Of a stretch of DNA of 64,000 bases, positions 8,179 to 17,404 are shown one piece after another. The notes beneath the pieces were generated by a model. It made no database searches. It was not told where the DNA came from and was given only the letters and a program-made list of their open reading frames with translations. The position numbers and the translations under genes are program-made. Numbering within the stretch: position 1 is the stretch's first letter; every line of letters begins with the position of its first letter. The DNA lies in contig MGTS01000033.1 in NCBI GenBank assembly GCA_001799565.1, positions 1-64,000 on the forward strand, written 5' to 3'. This DNA comes from Elusimicrobia bacterium GWA2_51_34 (GTDB lineage: Bacteria > Elusimicrobiota > Elusimicrobia > Elusimicrobiales > UBA9959).

Positions 8179-9647
8179 GCTCCCCCCGGCATGCGGCTTT
8201 GGCCGTTTGAAGACCATAGGCTCGGCATAGCCTTATGGTAAAGAAAGTACTGCGCAAATATGAAATAAGCCCCAAGAGCGAGCAACACCGCGCATGATAT
8301 TAAAAACGAACCCTCGCTGTTTTTAACCAGCAACCCAAGGGGAAAAGGTAACGCCAGCAGCAAGGCCATTTTTATGGCCCTAAAATCTATTGTAAATTTC
8401 ATTATACGGCGCATCCCGGTAATCATAAAAGAAAGCGTGACAAAACCGGAAAGCATAAGAGCGGCGGGAACCCAGAATGCGTGACCGGAGGAAAACGAGG
8501 CGAAATAAACTCCGGAGGCGGTTAAAACACCTCCGAGAGCGTAAGGTGTTGCCAAAGGCCCAGTGCGCATTTCGGAGTGCGCCACCGTTGAAAATATATT
8601 TGTGGTGATTCTGGAAAATTCCACCCATGCCCCGAAAATAGTAAAAATCCAGACTTCATGAAATTTCACGTCCACCAGAACTGTCACTAAATGCCAGGCA
8701 AGAAAAGAAACAAATAACGTGGTAAGCAGATACAGCGGAATAATGGCCCCGGCCATTTTATCCCAGGCGGCCTTGCGAATTTCTCCGTCGCGGGTGTTTA
8801 TCTCGGTATAATAAACTGGATAGTAAACCTGCTGGACAAGCGATTCCGCTACTGCGGCTATAGCCGCCGCTATCCCCAGCCCCACCGCCATCCTGCCCAG
8901 GAAATCAAGACCGATATTTTTTTCAACAACAAGCCTGTAAGACTGATTTTGCATCCACATGAAAAATGTAGTTACCAGCAGCGGAGAACTGAATTTGGCA
9001 ATCCCCCGCAAACGCGGTTTTTTAATAACTCCCCATACCAAGCCAAAGTTTAGGCTATAACGCACTTTGCGTCGGAAATAAAGCAGCGCGGCGGCGGTTG
9101 CCGCCAGAAGACCTATTATCTGGCCTGATATCCACATCACAGAGGATGGACTATATACTTTCACAAGAAAAACAGAAAAAACCAGGGATAGCAGCAGAGT
9201 CGCCGTGGAAAAAACCACAAAGCTCAACCGGTGGTGCAGCATATTCAGGGCAGGGATAATTGTTGAATTCCACGTGCCCGCGTATATGTATCCGAAAGCA
9301 AGCAGACACAGGCCCAAAGCACTTATGTCGGCGGCTATGCCAAAGACTCCTTTTACAAAGAACAAGACCGGAAAAACCGATAATGAAACAGCTAAAACAT
9401 AAATATTGTAACAGGCAAAATAATCAAGGAGAACCCCCTCTTTGTGCCAATCGTTCAGCCGCCGGGTAATATACAAGCCGACTGGGCTTAGGAATACCAG
9501 GGAAAAATAGGAGGTTATGGAAAGGACCAGATAAACATTCCCCACCTCGCTGCCTGAAAGAAGGCGGGTTAAAAGGCGCATTGCCGCCAGCGCGATTAAT
9601 ACCTGGAGCGCGCGACCGATGCCTATTATTGTGTAGTTGCGATTCAT
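8175..9647 (-). CDS. Polysaccharide flippase (Wzx/MATE-like)
   Basis: A 490-residue integral membrane protein with about twelve to fourteen hydrophobic helices. It is typical of the oligosaccharidyl-lipid flippase superfamily, which moves undecaprenyl-linked repeat units across the inner membrane. The N-terminal IGIGRALQVLIALAAMRLLTRLLSGSEVG pattern (residues 8-36), where a first helix ends in LLSGSEVG, is characteristic of the family. Start and stop are both coupled: its ATG overlaps the stop of the radical SAM gene (TAATG) and its stop overlaps the start of the GT2 gene. With the Wzy/WaaL-type gene it makes this a Wzx-dependent polysaccharide locus. Confidence 0.88.
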   Translation of the reverse strand: MNRNYTIIGIGRALQVLIALAAMRLLTRLLSGSEVGNVYLVLSITSYFSLVFLSPVGLYITRRLNDWHKEGVLLDYFACYNIYVLAVSLSVFPVLFFVKGVFGIAADISALGLCLLAFGYIYAGTWNSTIIPALNMLHHRLSFVVFSTATLLLSLVFSVFLVKVYSPSSVMWISGQIIGLLAATAAALLYFRRKVRYSLNFGLVWGVIKKPRLRGIAKFSSPLLVTTFFMWMQNQSYRLVVEKNIGLDFLGRMAVGLGIAAAIAAVAESLVQQVYYPVYYTEINTRDGEIRKAAWDKMAGAIIPLYLLTTLFVSFLAWHLVTVLVDVKFHEVWIFTIFGAWVEFSRITTNIFSTVAHSEMRTGPLATPYALGGVLTASGVYFASFSSGHAFWVPAALMLSGFVTLSFMITGMRRIMKFTIDFRAIKMALLLALPFPLGLLVKNSEGSFLISCAVLLALGAYFIFAQYFLYHKAMPSLWSSNGQSRMPGGA

Positions 9648-11032
9648 TAATTAAAAAAAACACGCTTTAATTTGCGCAGCCTGGGAGCAACTTTTCTGGC
9701 CGTCCGTACCGGGTGCAGCAGTTCGCTGAAAATACGCTTTATCCACTGCCGCCAGGGCTGACAGGCAAGAGTTATCTTCGTAACCATACGCTCCAATTCC
9801 TCTTCGGTATGCTCAAGAGTAAAAAACGGGACATCTTTGTCGGTAAGCCAGTAGCTGTCGTCTATACGGCCGCCGGCGCGCATGGCCTCGTAAACTTCGG
9901 TGTTCGGATAAACCCAAAGGCGGGCTACTCCCGCAAATTCGAAATACCTGATTTTTTGCAGCTTCTTTATAAGGTCTATGGTTTCCGCCACAGTATCGTC
10001 ATTTTCCCCCGGGAAACCCACCATCAGGTAGGTGGCAATGCTGATTTTTCTTTTTTTGAGCATTTCAAACGTTTGGATTACATCTTCCCTGGTTATATTT
10101 TTGTGAATGCTTTTAAGAAGTTTATCGCTTCCGGTTTCAAGCCCGAAACCGATTGAAACAAACCCGGCGCGCTCCATAAGTTCAAACAATTCAACGCTGG
10201 CCGGTTTGACGCGGGCGGAGCACAGAAACCTGATTTTTATCTTTCTCCGTATTATTTCCAGGCAAAAGTCCATCGCCCGCGTCTGATCCAAGGTAAAAGT
10301 ATCATCGGCCATCTGTATGGAAGTTACCCCGGGAAAGTTCCGCGTAATATGTTCTATCTCGTCCACTACGTTGTTAACCGAGCGCTTACGGAATTTACGC
10401 TTAGAAATAGCGTGAAGACAGCAAAAACTGCACTTGAAAGGGCAGCCCCTGCTTGTAAGGATGCCGACCATCCTTGTTTCAGGGGTGATGAACAACTCAT
10501 GCTTAGGAAAAGGCAGGCAGTCCAAGTCCGCTATCAGCTCCCTTTCAGGAGCAACCACAACTTTCCTTTCCCGCTTGAAAGCAATGCCCTTTATTCCATC
10601 AACCGGCAGGCCGCCTGAAAGGGCGCCAAGGAGTTCCAATACGGTTCTCTCACCTTCGCCGATAACGACATAATCCGCCCCATAAAAATCCAGGACCTGG
10701 CTGTAGTAAATGCTCGCGTGGACTCCACCGGTAATAATGGGAATTCCAGGCTTAAGCTTCCGGGCAAGGGCAATTGCCCTTTTGGACGCAACCCGGTTCA
10801 TCGTGAGTATCTGCACAAGGAAAAAATCCGGATTAATGGTGTTAATCTTTTCTTCTATTTCTTTCTCGGACACCTCCACCGGCAGATTGTTATAATTGAC
10901 GGTTTCAATGGAATAGCCGGCTCCGTTTATTACCGAATGGAGATATGCCAGCCCAAGGCTGAAAGAATCCACGCGCTCACCTACCTGCACGTTCTGCTGG
11001 AGACTGGGGCTGACTAAAAGTATTTTTTTCAT
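9647..11032 (-). CDS. B12-binding-domain radical SAM protein
   Basis: About 461 residues. An N-terminal cobalamin-binding-like Rossmann domain (residues 1-150, with GGVHASIYYSQVL and VIGEGERT) is followed by a radical SAM barrel with the 4Fe-4S motif CPFKCSFC near residue 205. The ETGSD and MVGFPGE strands are typical of class B radical SAM enzymes. Such proteins methylate or rearrange unreactive carbons; in sugar and lipid clusters they may act on glycan or lipid intermediates. The ATG at 11032 is preferred over the upstream TTG because its N-terminus MKKILLVSP matches the family; both lie near the stop of the fucosyltransferase-like gene. Substrate unknown. Confidence 0.88.
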   Translation of the reverse strand: MKKILLVSPSLQQNVQVGERVDSFSLGLAYLHSVINGAGYSIETVNYNNLPVEVSEKEIEEKINTINPDFFLVQILTMNRVASKRAIALARKLKPGIPIITGGVHASIYYSQVLDFYGADYVVIGEGERTVLELLGALSGGLPVDGIKGIAFKRERKVVVAPERELIADLDCLPFPKHELFITPETRMVGILTSRGCPFKCSFCCLHAISKRKFRKRSVNNVVDEIEHITRNFPGVTSIQMADDTFTLDQTRAMDFCLEIIRRKIKIRFLCSARVKPASVELFELMERAGFVSIGFGLETGSDKLLKSIHKNITREDVIQTFEMLKKRKISIATYLMVGFPGENDDTVAETIDLIKKLQKIRYFEFAGVARLWVYPNTEVYEAMRAGGRIDDSYWLTDKDVPFFTLEHTEEELERMVTKITLACQPWRQWIKRIFSELLHPVRTARKVAPRLRKLKRVFFN

Positions 11033-11036
11033 ATCC

Positions 11037-12068
11037 TTATGCTTTGGCAATTACCTTGCCCACAGTTTCCGCGAAACATTTGTCGCTGAATTGATATGGT
11101 TTGTCGCTCGCCAGATACCCGGCGATTGCGCCGATTTTGGCCGCGTAATCAGCCGGAGTTATTGCCTTCATAAAAGCATAAAGCTCGTCATGTGTTTTAA
11201 ATTCGCGCCGGTCTATAAAACACGCCCGCGGAACATACTTAGCTATGTCGGGGGCGCCCCGGTAAACCGGCACGCAACCGGCAAACATACAGTCAAATAT
11301 TTTTTCTGTTATATAGCCGGGCACCTCACGTGCGTTTTCGTAGGCGATGGCAAATTTATACTTTTCAAGGACCGGGCGCTTAAAGTCAACCGGACCCTTA
11401 TATGAAGGAAAGCGCGGGGCAAAAAGGCGGGTGAATAAATTTATCCGGTTAAGAGCGCGCAACGGCTTTGGCCCGGTAAAGGTAAAACGGTCCCAGCCGA
11501 TGCCAAAAAGGTCAAATTCGCCCGGGTGGTTTTCCTCAAACCAGCGTATAGCGCGCTCCCGCTCCGTATAAAGTTCAAGCGGGTGGGAAGCGCTTTTATG
11601 CGCGGCGATCATAGCGCAAAATAGTTTTTTTTCAGGCCGGGGAAGTTCGCCAGGGGCGGGAAATGCGTTTGGAAAATTTATTTTAAAGTACCGATTGTTA
11701 TCAACAAACCCGGAGTGCCATGTAAAAATTGCTTTAAACTGAGAATGTAGATCCATACGCCAATTATCCGGCCTTATCACCTCGCATTCAAGAAGCGCCG
11801 CGTAGGGCGCTGTTTTGCCCGCCCAGGCGCCTAAAAGACGCGCCACAGGAGCGCCAGGCATTTCCATGAACAAGACGGCGTCCGGGATTTCTTCGGAATG
11901 CTGATACATGTCCTGGGTATGGCACACCCAGCCACGGGCGGCCATTTTAGTGTTAAGCATACGGAAAGCCGAAAGGCAATTATCCCGGTTTAGCGGGCTG
12001 TTTTGGTCAAAAATAGCGTCATTTTGATACGCTCCATCAACCCAGATGGCTAGTTTTTTTGGGGCCAT
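11037..12068 (-). CDS. GT10 (alpha-1,3-fucosyltransferase) family glycosyltransferase
   Basis: A 343-residue enzyme. The C-terminal half carries the GT10 donor-binding signature FAIAYENAREVPGYITEKIF (residues about 237-256), then GCVPVYRGAP, the region that contacts GDP-fucose in characterised members. Lengths of 320-430 are normal. GT10 enzymes use GDP-L-fucose; GDP-L-colitose differs only by loss of the 3-hydroxyl. Because the window encodes a GDP-4-keto-6-deoxymannose route with both Fcl/ColC-like and ColD-like enzymes, this is the best candidate to transfer the resulting 6-deoxy or 3,6-dideoxy sugar. That is inference. It overlaps the upstream CgeB-like gene by 19 bases. Confidence 0.85.
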   Translation of the reverse strand: MAPKKLAIWVDGAYQNDAIFDQNSPLNRDNCLSAFRMLNTKMAARGWVCHTQDMYQHSEEIPDAVLFMEMPGAPVARLLGAWAGKTAPYAALLECEVIRPDNWRMDLHSQFKAIFTWHSGFVDNNRYFKINFPNAFPAPGELPRPEKKLFCAMIAAHKSASHPLELYTERERAIRWFEENHPGEFDLFGIGWDRFTFTGPKPLRALNRINLFTRLFAPRFPSYKGPVDFKRPVLEKYKFAIAYENAREVPGYITEKIFDCMFAGCVPVYRGAPDIAKYVPRACFIDRREFKTHDELYAFMKAITPADYAAKIGAIAGYLASDKPYQFSDKCFAETVGKVIAKA

Positions 12069-13135
12069 ATCGTACTGAGTATTTTTTCAAAACGCGAGAG
12101 ATAGGTATGCTCACGCCCGGCACGAGCGTTGCCTGCCATCGCTATAGTTATACGCTCCCCCTCATTGGCCAGGTAATACCGTATTTGGGCCGCGCATTCT
12201 TCAGGTGTAGCAAAAACCGCAACTTCTTCGCCAATTTTAAAATACCGTTCAAGCCCGGCCACATAATTAGTGAGTTGGAAACCGCCAGCCAGCGGGATTT
12301 CAAAATTGCGCGCTTTAATCTGCCCGGAAGTCTTGTTGGCTATAATATAACTGACAAAATTCCTGGGACTTGACACCAGATAGCGTAAATCCGGGGTTGC
12401 GCTGTTGGAAAGATTCAGGTTTATCCTGCTTCCCCTGAAAATTTTATTCATTTCATTCTGTGAGACCTTGCCGTTGGGCCAGCCGTGTCCGAAACATTCC
12501 ACTGGAATCCCGCTGTCGCCCAAAACACGCACAAACCAGCTCCGCACGCTATTTTTAGCGCCGACAAAAGAAACAGCATACCGATATTCACCCCCGGGCG
12601 GCAGCGGGGCGGCGGGGTCTGCTTCGCTTAACAATAGCTTCGCAGGACCACGTCCCTCCGAAACCTTGGCGAAGGAGGACGGGGCAGCAAGCGGTTGCGC
12701 GGCCCACTGGGTGAGTATGGGTTCCACGCCTATCTTTTTATATTTTTCAACGCTGAATATGTCAGTTGTGCAAACATGGGTGAAATACGGGGCTAGTTTT
12801 GAGGAATAACTTTCAAAACGCCAGGTATCGTCGCCGAACCAGGCGCAGGTAGGCCATTTGTTTTTTAAGAGGTCAAGCGTTTCAGCGGAGAATTGATTTT
12901 TATACGGAATAAAAAACATCAGGTCCGGGTTATAAGCTCTGGCTTTTTCAACAAGCAGTTCCTGAAGTTTGGGAATGTTGTCTATATAAGCGTCATACCA
13001 GAAAGGCTCCACATTGGCGACAAGTTTTGCAAGATTCTTGTAAAAACACTCTTTTTCCATGGAAGGACCGCGTTTAGGGTCGCAGTAATCCCACTCCATG
13101 AGCACCGTCAGTATTTTCTTATTCCATTGTGCCAT
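12050..13135 (-). CDS. CgeB-like glycosyltransferase (DUF3880 / GT1-like), with internal repeat insertion
   Basis: About 361 residues. It resembles the spore-maturation CgeB/DUF3880 glycosyltransferases: an N-terminal domain with WFGDDTWRFESY and a C-terminal segment with ARNFEIPLAGGFQLTNY, then EEVAVFATPEECAAQIRYYL. Members transfer sugars in polysaccharide or protein glycosylation. The ATG at 13135 (MAQWNKK) has a GGAA ribosome site and is preferred over an upstream TTG. About 33 residues in the middle (starting APSSFAKVSEGRG) are unlike the family and are encoded by a palindromic repeat inserted in frame. It overlaps the downstream GT10 gene. Donor unknown. Confidence 0.82.
   Translation of the reverse strand: MAQWNKKILTVLMEWDYCDPKRGPSMEKECFYKNLAKLVANVEPFWYDAYIDNIPKLQELLVEKARAYNPDLMFFIPYKNQFSAETLDLLKNKWPTCAWFGDDTWRFESYSSKLAPYFTHVCTTDIFSVEKYKKIGVEPILTQWAAQPLAAPSSFAKVSEGRGPAKLLLSEADPAAPLPPGGEYRYAVSFVGAKNSVRSWFVRVLGDSGIPVECFGHGWPNGKVSQNEMNKIFRGSRINLNLSNSATPDLRYLVSSPRNFVSYIIANKTSGQIKARNFEIPLAGGFQLTNYVAGLERYFKIGEEVAVFATPEECAAQIRYYLANEGERITIAMAGNARAGREHTYLSRFEKILSTIWPQKN
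12591..12688. repeat. Palindromic repeat inserted in frame in the CgeB-like gene
   Basis: Roughly 98 bases that read through in frame (33 codons) between the TQWAAQPL and YRYAVSFVG segments of the host protein. The DNA contains CCTCCGAAACCTTGGCGAAG with complementary ends CCTCC/GGAGG, and a TGCTTCGC...GCTTCGCA pair. The translated SFAKVSEG motif is a sequence I recognise from palindromic repeats scattered through several uncultured bacterial lineages. Exact boundaries are estimates from protein similarity. Confidence 0.75.
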
Positions 13136-13151
13136 AAAGAATTCCAAGACC

Positions 13152-14081
13152 TTAGAAGTTTATCCGTTCCTTCTCTATTACCAGCGGACGTTTAAGCGTC
13201 TGGGTGTATATGGCGCCTATATATTCGCCTATGACGCCCAGGAAGATAAGCTGCACGGAGGAAAAGAAAAACAGCCCGATTGCTACCGGCGCTATACCCA
13301 CAGAAAAACTGTTCCAATAGACCAGTTTATACACAAAATAGCCGAACGCTACAAACAGATTTAAGCCTGCCAGAGCAGCTCCGGAGAAGATGGCCAGGCG
13401 CAACGGCACCTTGGAGTGGTTTATTATACCCAGCATACCGATATCATAGAGGGTGTAAAAATTGTTTTTGGTTATGCCGCGCTTGCGCGCCGGCTGGAAA
13501 TATTCCACCCGGGCGGCCTTGTAGCCCAGTTCGGAAACCAGGCCCCGGAAAAACGGGTAGGGCTCCTCAAGCTTTTTCAGCTGGTTTATTACTTCCCGGT
13601 CGTAAAGGCCGAAGCCGGTATTATTCTTATTTATTTTCACCTCGGCCAGACCGTCCGCCAGGTTGTAGTAAAATTTGCGCAGCGCGAACATCAGGCCCGA
13701 TTCTCCACTGTTGGTTTTTATACCCAACACCACCTTATACCCCGCCTCCCATTCCCGCACAAAGTCATTTATCAATTCGGGCGGGTCCTGAAAATCCGAC
13801 ACCAGAAGTATTACGGCGTCCCCCCCCGCCTGAGTAAGACCGTAAAACGGCGAACGGATATGGCCGAAATTGCGCGTGTTGATTATAACTTTCACATTAC
13901 TGTCCGCGGCGGCCAGCTTTCTAAGTATGCTTTGAGTGCCGTCCGTGGAAGCATTATCAACAAACAGGTGTTCATATTCGTAAGAACCAAGTTTGTGGAA
14001 TATTTCTTTAACCTGCCGGTAAAGCGCCTCCACATTGGCTTCTTCGTTAAAACAGGGGGTGACAACGCTTACTTTTTTCAT
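13152..14081 (-). CDS. Polyprenyl-phosphate glycosyltransferase, GtrB/DPM1-like GT2
   Basis: A 309-residue GT2 protein with a catalytic domain (VVTPCFNEEANVEALY at residues 5-20, DNASTDGT, and an SDFQDPPEL acidic motif near 96). Two C-terminal transmembrane helices lie at about residues 232-255 and 263-287. This layout is that of GtrB, ArnC and YkoT-type enzymes that load a hexose from UDP or GDP onto undecaprenyl phosphate. The lipid-linked sugar is then used on the periplasmic side. It directly follows a YfhO-type membrane protein (four-base overlap), a family implicated in using such polyprenyl-phosphate sugars, so the two probably form a glycosylation pair. Confidence 0.88.
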   Translation of the reverse strand: MKKVSVVTPCFNEEANVEALYRQVKEIFHKLGSYEYEHLFVDNASTDGTQSILRKLAAADSNVKVIINTRNFGHIRSPFYGLTQAGGDAVILLVSDFQDPPELINDFVREWEAGYKVVLGIKTNSGESGLMFALRKFYYNLADGLAEVKINKNNTGFGLYDREVINQLKKLEEPYPFFRGLVSELGYKAARVEYFQPARKRGITKNNFYTLYDIGMLGIINHSKVPLRLAIFSGAALAGLNLFVAFGYFVYKLVYWNSFSVGIAPVAIGLFFFSSVQLIFLGVIGEYIGAIYTQTLKRPLVIEKERINF

Positions 14082-16096
14082 ATAGCTCCCGGCTGTCTCT
14101 TCAGATACAAAACAAGCGGTATACCCAAGCTTAGCAGAGTCAGGGCGCTTATTAAAACCCCCGCGTAAAAAACAACGGGGACGAACCTAAATTCAACCAT
14201 ATTTTGCCCCGGCGCAAGAAATACGCCTTTGAATATAAAGTTGCCTTTAACAAGTTCCGCTTCCAAGCCGTTCACTGAAACATGCCAGCCTGGATAAAAT
14301 TTATCGTTTAAAGACAAGAAACATTTTTTCTTCGCGTAAACAACGGCTTTAAAAGAATTAGGACCGGCTTGCGAATTGAGAATTTCGCAGGAGCCCGGCG
14401 CCTGCGAAAAGCCCGCGGGAAGACGATCAACCATTACCGCGCCGGCCCTGTCAGCGGCGGCCACAGCGGCGGCCAGCGCCTCAACATATGCGTTATCTGT
14501 TTTATAATCAGCGCGTTTCAAGTCCGGCGCCGGAATCACTTTCGCGGGTATGGAAAACACTTTTTCCAAAAAATCCAGATTTTTCATGTACCAATAGTAT
14601 GGAGAGTCATAGGTTGAATAACCCTGGTTAAACAGGACTTTTTCCATTATCCATATCACGTTTTCAAAATCATACTCCTTAGTTTTGGAGATAAACCTCA
14701 GCGGATTTTTGACAACAACACTTTTAACGCGGTCCCGCATTGACAGCAAGCTAAGCTCTTCGGGGCTGGCGGCAAAATACACATGCCTCTCAAAAATACC
14801 GCTTCTCCGGGTGTAAAAAGAGAGGTCGGCGGCCAGCAGCGCCGCGAGCACGCAGCCAAGAAGGACAGTATGCCGGTTCCTTGGATTAAATTCCCGCATA
14901 AACCAGGACAAGGCCATTGTGCCGCAGGCAACAAGTGAGAACTGCAGGATATAGAAGCCGAAAGACGGATAACGTATATTGCCTAAAACAGGGATATGAT
15001 GGGAAGCGAATTTAAAAACAAACCCGTGAGTGCCTATAACATAAAAACTTGAAAGAAGCGCGGTAAAATTAAAGAATAACAGTAACTTCGGCTTATTTCT
15101 TATGAAAAAAGAGCCGACATAAAGAAAAAGATAAATGTAGCCTATGCCAAAAACCCATTTTGGGATATCCGCGCTAAAGCGCGGGCTGCCCGCCAGCACG
15201 TGAAAGATGTCTGCCCAGTGGGGAATAATATTGACCACGCGTGACAACGCCATGCCTCTCAGCCTGGGATCCGGAGAAACGAAATCCCCCAATAGATCTT
15301 TATAAAGAAAAACTCTGTTTTCTATTCCCGCGAAAAGATACGGCGCAGCCAGCAAAACGGCCGCGAATCCCGCCGCGCAAAAAGAAACGCACATCTTTGC
15401 CGGCGCAATGGGGCCGCCTGAACGTTTCATCTCCACAACCCTGAACGCGGAGTATAGCGCCAGGAAAATAATGTTATAAAGGAAGGCGCCGAAATAGGAG
15501 GAAATAAAAGACAAGCCGAGAAGCAGAGAAAACACGGATATTTTCACGGGTTCAATTTTACATGGCGTGGCCAGCACCCACTCGGCGCAGAGTAAAAACC
15601 AGGGAAGAGACGCTATGCCGCAGGCAACAGCGGGCTGTCCCAGAAGGGGTATAAAAGCGGCCGTCATAAATACTGCCGCGCCGGCTACTGCCGCAATTTT
15701 ATTTTTAACCAGAAATTGCAGATATAAATAAGCGCCTATGCCCCCTAAAAAGGCCGTCAGAAGGAGTAAAAGCTCGAAAATATAATAAAGATTCCAGTTT
15801 TGAGGCAGCAAGGCCGCAAGAACAAAAATAGGATGATAAGCAAAAGCTGCGCACTGCCCCAAAAAAGCGTCGCCGGACATAACAAAAGGATTCCAAAAAG
15901 GAAAAATACCGGAGTGAAATGAATCGGACAAAAAAAGCAGCGATGGATAAGACAGGGCGTAAGCGTCCCAGTCTATACGGCGCTGCATAAATATTATAGG
16001 CGCGTAGAACCAAACCCCTACGGCAAATAATATCAAACAGGGCCACACAATCCCCAAAAGCGGCCTGAATTTAAGATTAATTATTTTTGAAAGCAT
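14078..16096 (-). CDS. YfhO-family polytopic membrane protein (GT-C-like)
   Basis: About 672 residues with some twelve to thirteen predicted membrane helices followed by a C-terminal periplasmic beta-rich domain (CFLSLNDKFYPGWHVSVNGL) and a last helix near the end. This is the YfhO/DUF2298-like layout. Bacillus YfhO is needed for glycosylation of lipoteichoic acid, and the family has the GT-C fold. The ATG at 16096 (MLSKIINLKFRPL) is chosen; an extension to 16240 would overlap the ColD-like gene and lacks hydrophobic character. It overlaps the following GtrB-like gene by four bases. It likely transfers a polyprenyl-phosphate-linked sugar to an outer-surface glycan. Confidence 0.82.
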   Translation of the reverse strand: MLSKIINLKFRPLLGIVWPCLILFAVGVWFYAPIIFMQRRIDWDAYALSYPSLLFLSDSFHSGIFPFWNPFVMSGDAFLGQCAAFAYHPIFVLAALLPQNWNLYYIFELLLLLTAFLGGIGAYLYLQFLVKNKIAAVAGAAVFMTAAFIPLLGQPAVACGIASLPWFLLCAEWVLATPCKIEPVKISVFSLLLGLSFISSYFGAFLYNIIFLALYSAFRVVEMKRSGGPIAPAKMCVSFCAAGFAAVLLAAPYLFAGIENRVFLYKDLLGDFVSPDPRLRGMALSRVVNIIPHWADIFHVLAGSPRFSADIPKWVFGIGYIYLFLYVGSFFIRNKPKLLLFFNFTALLSSFYVIGTHGFVFKFASHHIPVLGNIRYPSFGFYILQFSLVACGTMALSWFMREFNPRNRHTVLLGCVLAALLAADLSFYTRRSGIFERHVYFAASPEELSLLSMRDRVKSVVVKNPLRFISKTKEYDFENVIWIMEKVLFNQGYSTYDSPYYWYMKNLDFLEKVFSIPAKVIPAPDLKRADYKTDNAYVEALAAAVAAADRAGAVMVDRLPAGFSQAPGSCEILNSQAGPNSFKAVVYAKKKCFLSLNDKFYPGWHVSVNGLEAELVKGNFIFKGVFLAPGQNMVEFRFVPVVFYAGVLISALTLLSLGIPLVLYLKRQPGAI

Positions 16097-16158
16097 ATCC
16101 CTGTTATAACCCGGCACGTATTGCCGCTTTAGCGGCGGCAATATGCAATTTACGCAGG

Positions 16159-17334
16159 TCAGTACTTCCTCAGACAGCTTTTGAGCATATCCAGGTCGGA
16201 TTGCGTGAGCTCCGGATAATTTCCAAAATAGAAGCCGCACTCATGCAGAAAGTCCGCGCCCGGGAGCGGATAAATTTCTTTCACGTATTTAGCGTAAAAA
16301 GGCTGAAGCTGCATATTGCCGGCTATTACGGGCCTTATTTCAACACCATCTCCGGAGAACTGTTCTATATATCTGGCCCGCAATTCTTTTGTTTTGCAGA
16401 TAACAGGGAAAGCAAAACTTGAAAGAAAAGATATGTGATCGCGCCTGGGCAGAATAAGGTCCGGATTATTTTTTACTTCAGTCTCAAGTTCCAGATAATA
16501 TTTCTGCCTGAGCTCGCAGTTTTCAGCCAGGAACTTAAGCTGGGTAAGGCCCAGGAAGCCGGTTATCTCTGTAGGGCGCAGATTGAAGGCCAGATCATAA
16601 AAGGTGTATTTGGCCTCAAACTCACTTTTTATCGCGTGCTTATCTCTTAGCTTGCGCTGGCGGGCAAAACCCAGATTCCTGTCCCAGCCGTTGGCGCGCG
16701 TCATGCGCAGCATTTCCTCAAGTTCATCGTCATTTGTGCAGGCAGCTCCGCCTTCAATGGTTGACATGTGATGCGCCACAAAAAATGAGAAGGTAGCGCC
16801 TATGCCGAAATTTCCGGTTTTACCTCCGGGCAGAACCGTGCCAAGTGATTCACAGTTATCTTCAACAAGTATTATGCCGTTTCTATTGCAAAGTTCCCGT
16901 ATAGCGCCGAGGTCGCCCGCAAACCCCAGGGCGTTGGTGATAAATAACGCGTCCAGTTTTACTTTTTTCAGGGTATCGGCAAGGTTTGAAGACATGGAAT
17001 TAAGAGTATGGGGCTCGCAGTCCACGGGCACAGGCTTCATACCAAGCTGAATAATAGGCATTACATTAGTTGACCAGGTAAGGGCGGAAAAGCCGACTTT
17101 GGCGCCGTCTTTAAGGCGGCCCATGTTCTTAAGGGCCTGTAAGAGGGCTAAATTGGCGCTGGCGCCGCTGTTGAACAGCACACAGTGTTTGCGGCCCTGC
17201 GCCTTGGCAAATTCCCGTTCAAACTCAAGGCACTGATCTCCCATACTAAGGTGAGTGGTGCGCAAAAGGAAATCCGCCAGCGCCTTTTTGGTTTCATGCT
17301 CTTTAAGGAACGCGTTCTTCATTAAGGGGATCAT
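16159..17334 (-). CDS. colD: ColD-like PLP-dependent 3-dehydratase (GDP-4-keto-6-deoxymannose)
   Basis: A 391-residue DegT/DnrJ/EryC1/StrS-fold protein in which the residue aligning with the PLP Lys is His188 (TFSFFVAHHMSTIEGG; a normal aminotransferase has SFxxxK). Replacement of Lys by His marks 3-dehydratases; in E. coli ColD (388 residues) the active-site His is also residue 188. It lacks the CxC iron-sulfur motif of CDP-sugar E1, which also fits ColD. The reaction would remove the C3 hydroxyl of GDP-4-keto-6-deoxy-D-mannose, with glutamate as amine donor. It lies 70 bases after an Fcl/ColC-like gene, and the window has Gmd and ManC, so a GDP-L-colitose route is likely. A GGAGG site nine bases upstream supports the start. 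Confidence 0.8.
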   Translation of the reverse strand: MIPLMKNAFLKEHETKKALADFLLRTTHLSMGDQCLEFEREFAKAQGRKHCVLFNSGASANLALLQALKNMGRLKDGAKVGFSALTWSTNVMPIIQLGMKPVPVDCEPHTLNSMSSNLADTLKKVKLDALFITNALGFAGDLGAIRELCNRNGIILVEDNCESLGTVLPGGKTGNFGIGATFSFFVAHHMSTIEGGAACTNDDELEEMLRMTRANGWDRNLGFARQRKLRDKHAIKSEFEAKYTFYDLAFNLRPTEITGFLGLTQLKFLAENCELRQKYYLELETEVKNNPDLILPRRDHISFLSSFAFPVICKTKELRARYIEQFSGDGVEIRPVIAGNMQLQPFYAKYVKEIYPLPGADFLHECGFYFGNYPELTQSDLDMLKSCLRKY

Positions 17335-17404
17335 AAGTGTTTTCCTCCGGAAAACAAGTCACAAGTTTCAAGTCACAGGTCACAAGTTAGAATGCAAGAC
17401 TATA

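Noticed and set aside
13416-14168. Long plus-strand frame opposite the GtrB-like gene
   Set aside because: It lies antisense to a well-supported glycosyltransferase and has no homology pattern or ribosome site; it mirrors the coding strand's codon bias.
14078-16240. YfhO gene starting at 16240
   Set aside because: The first 48 residues lack hydrophobic or family character and overlap the ColD-like gene by 82 bases; ATG 16096 fits better.
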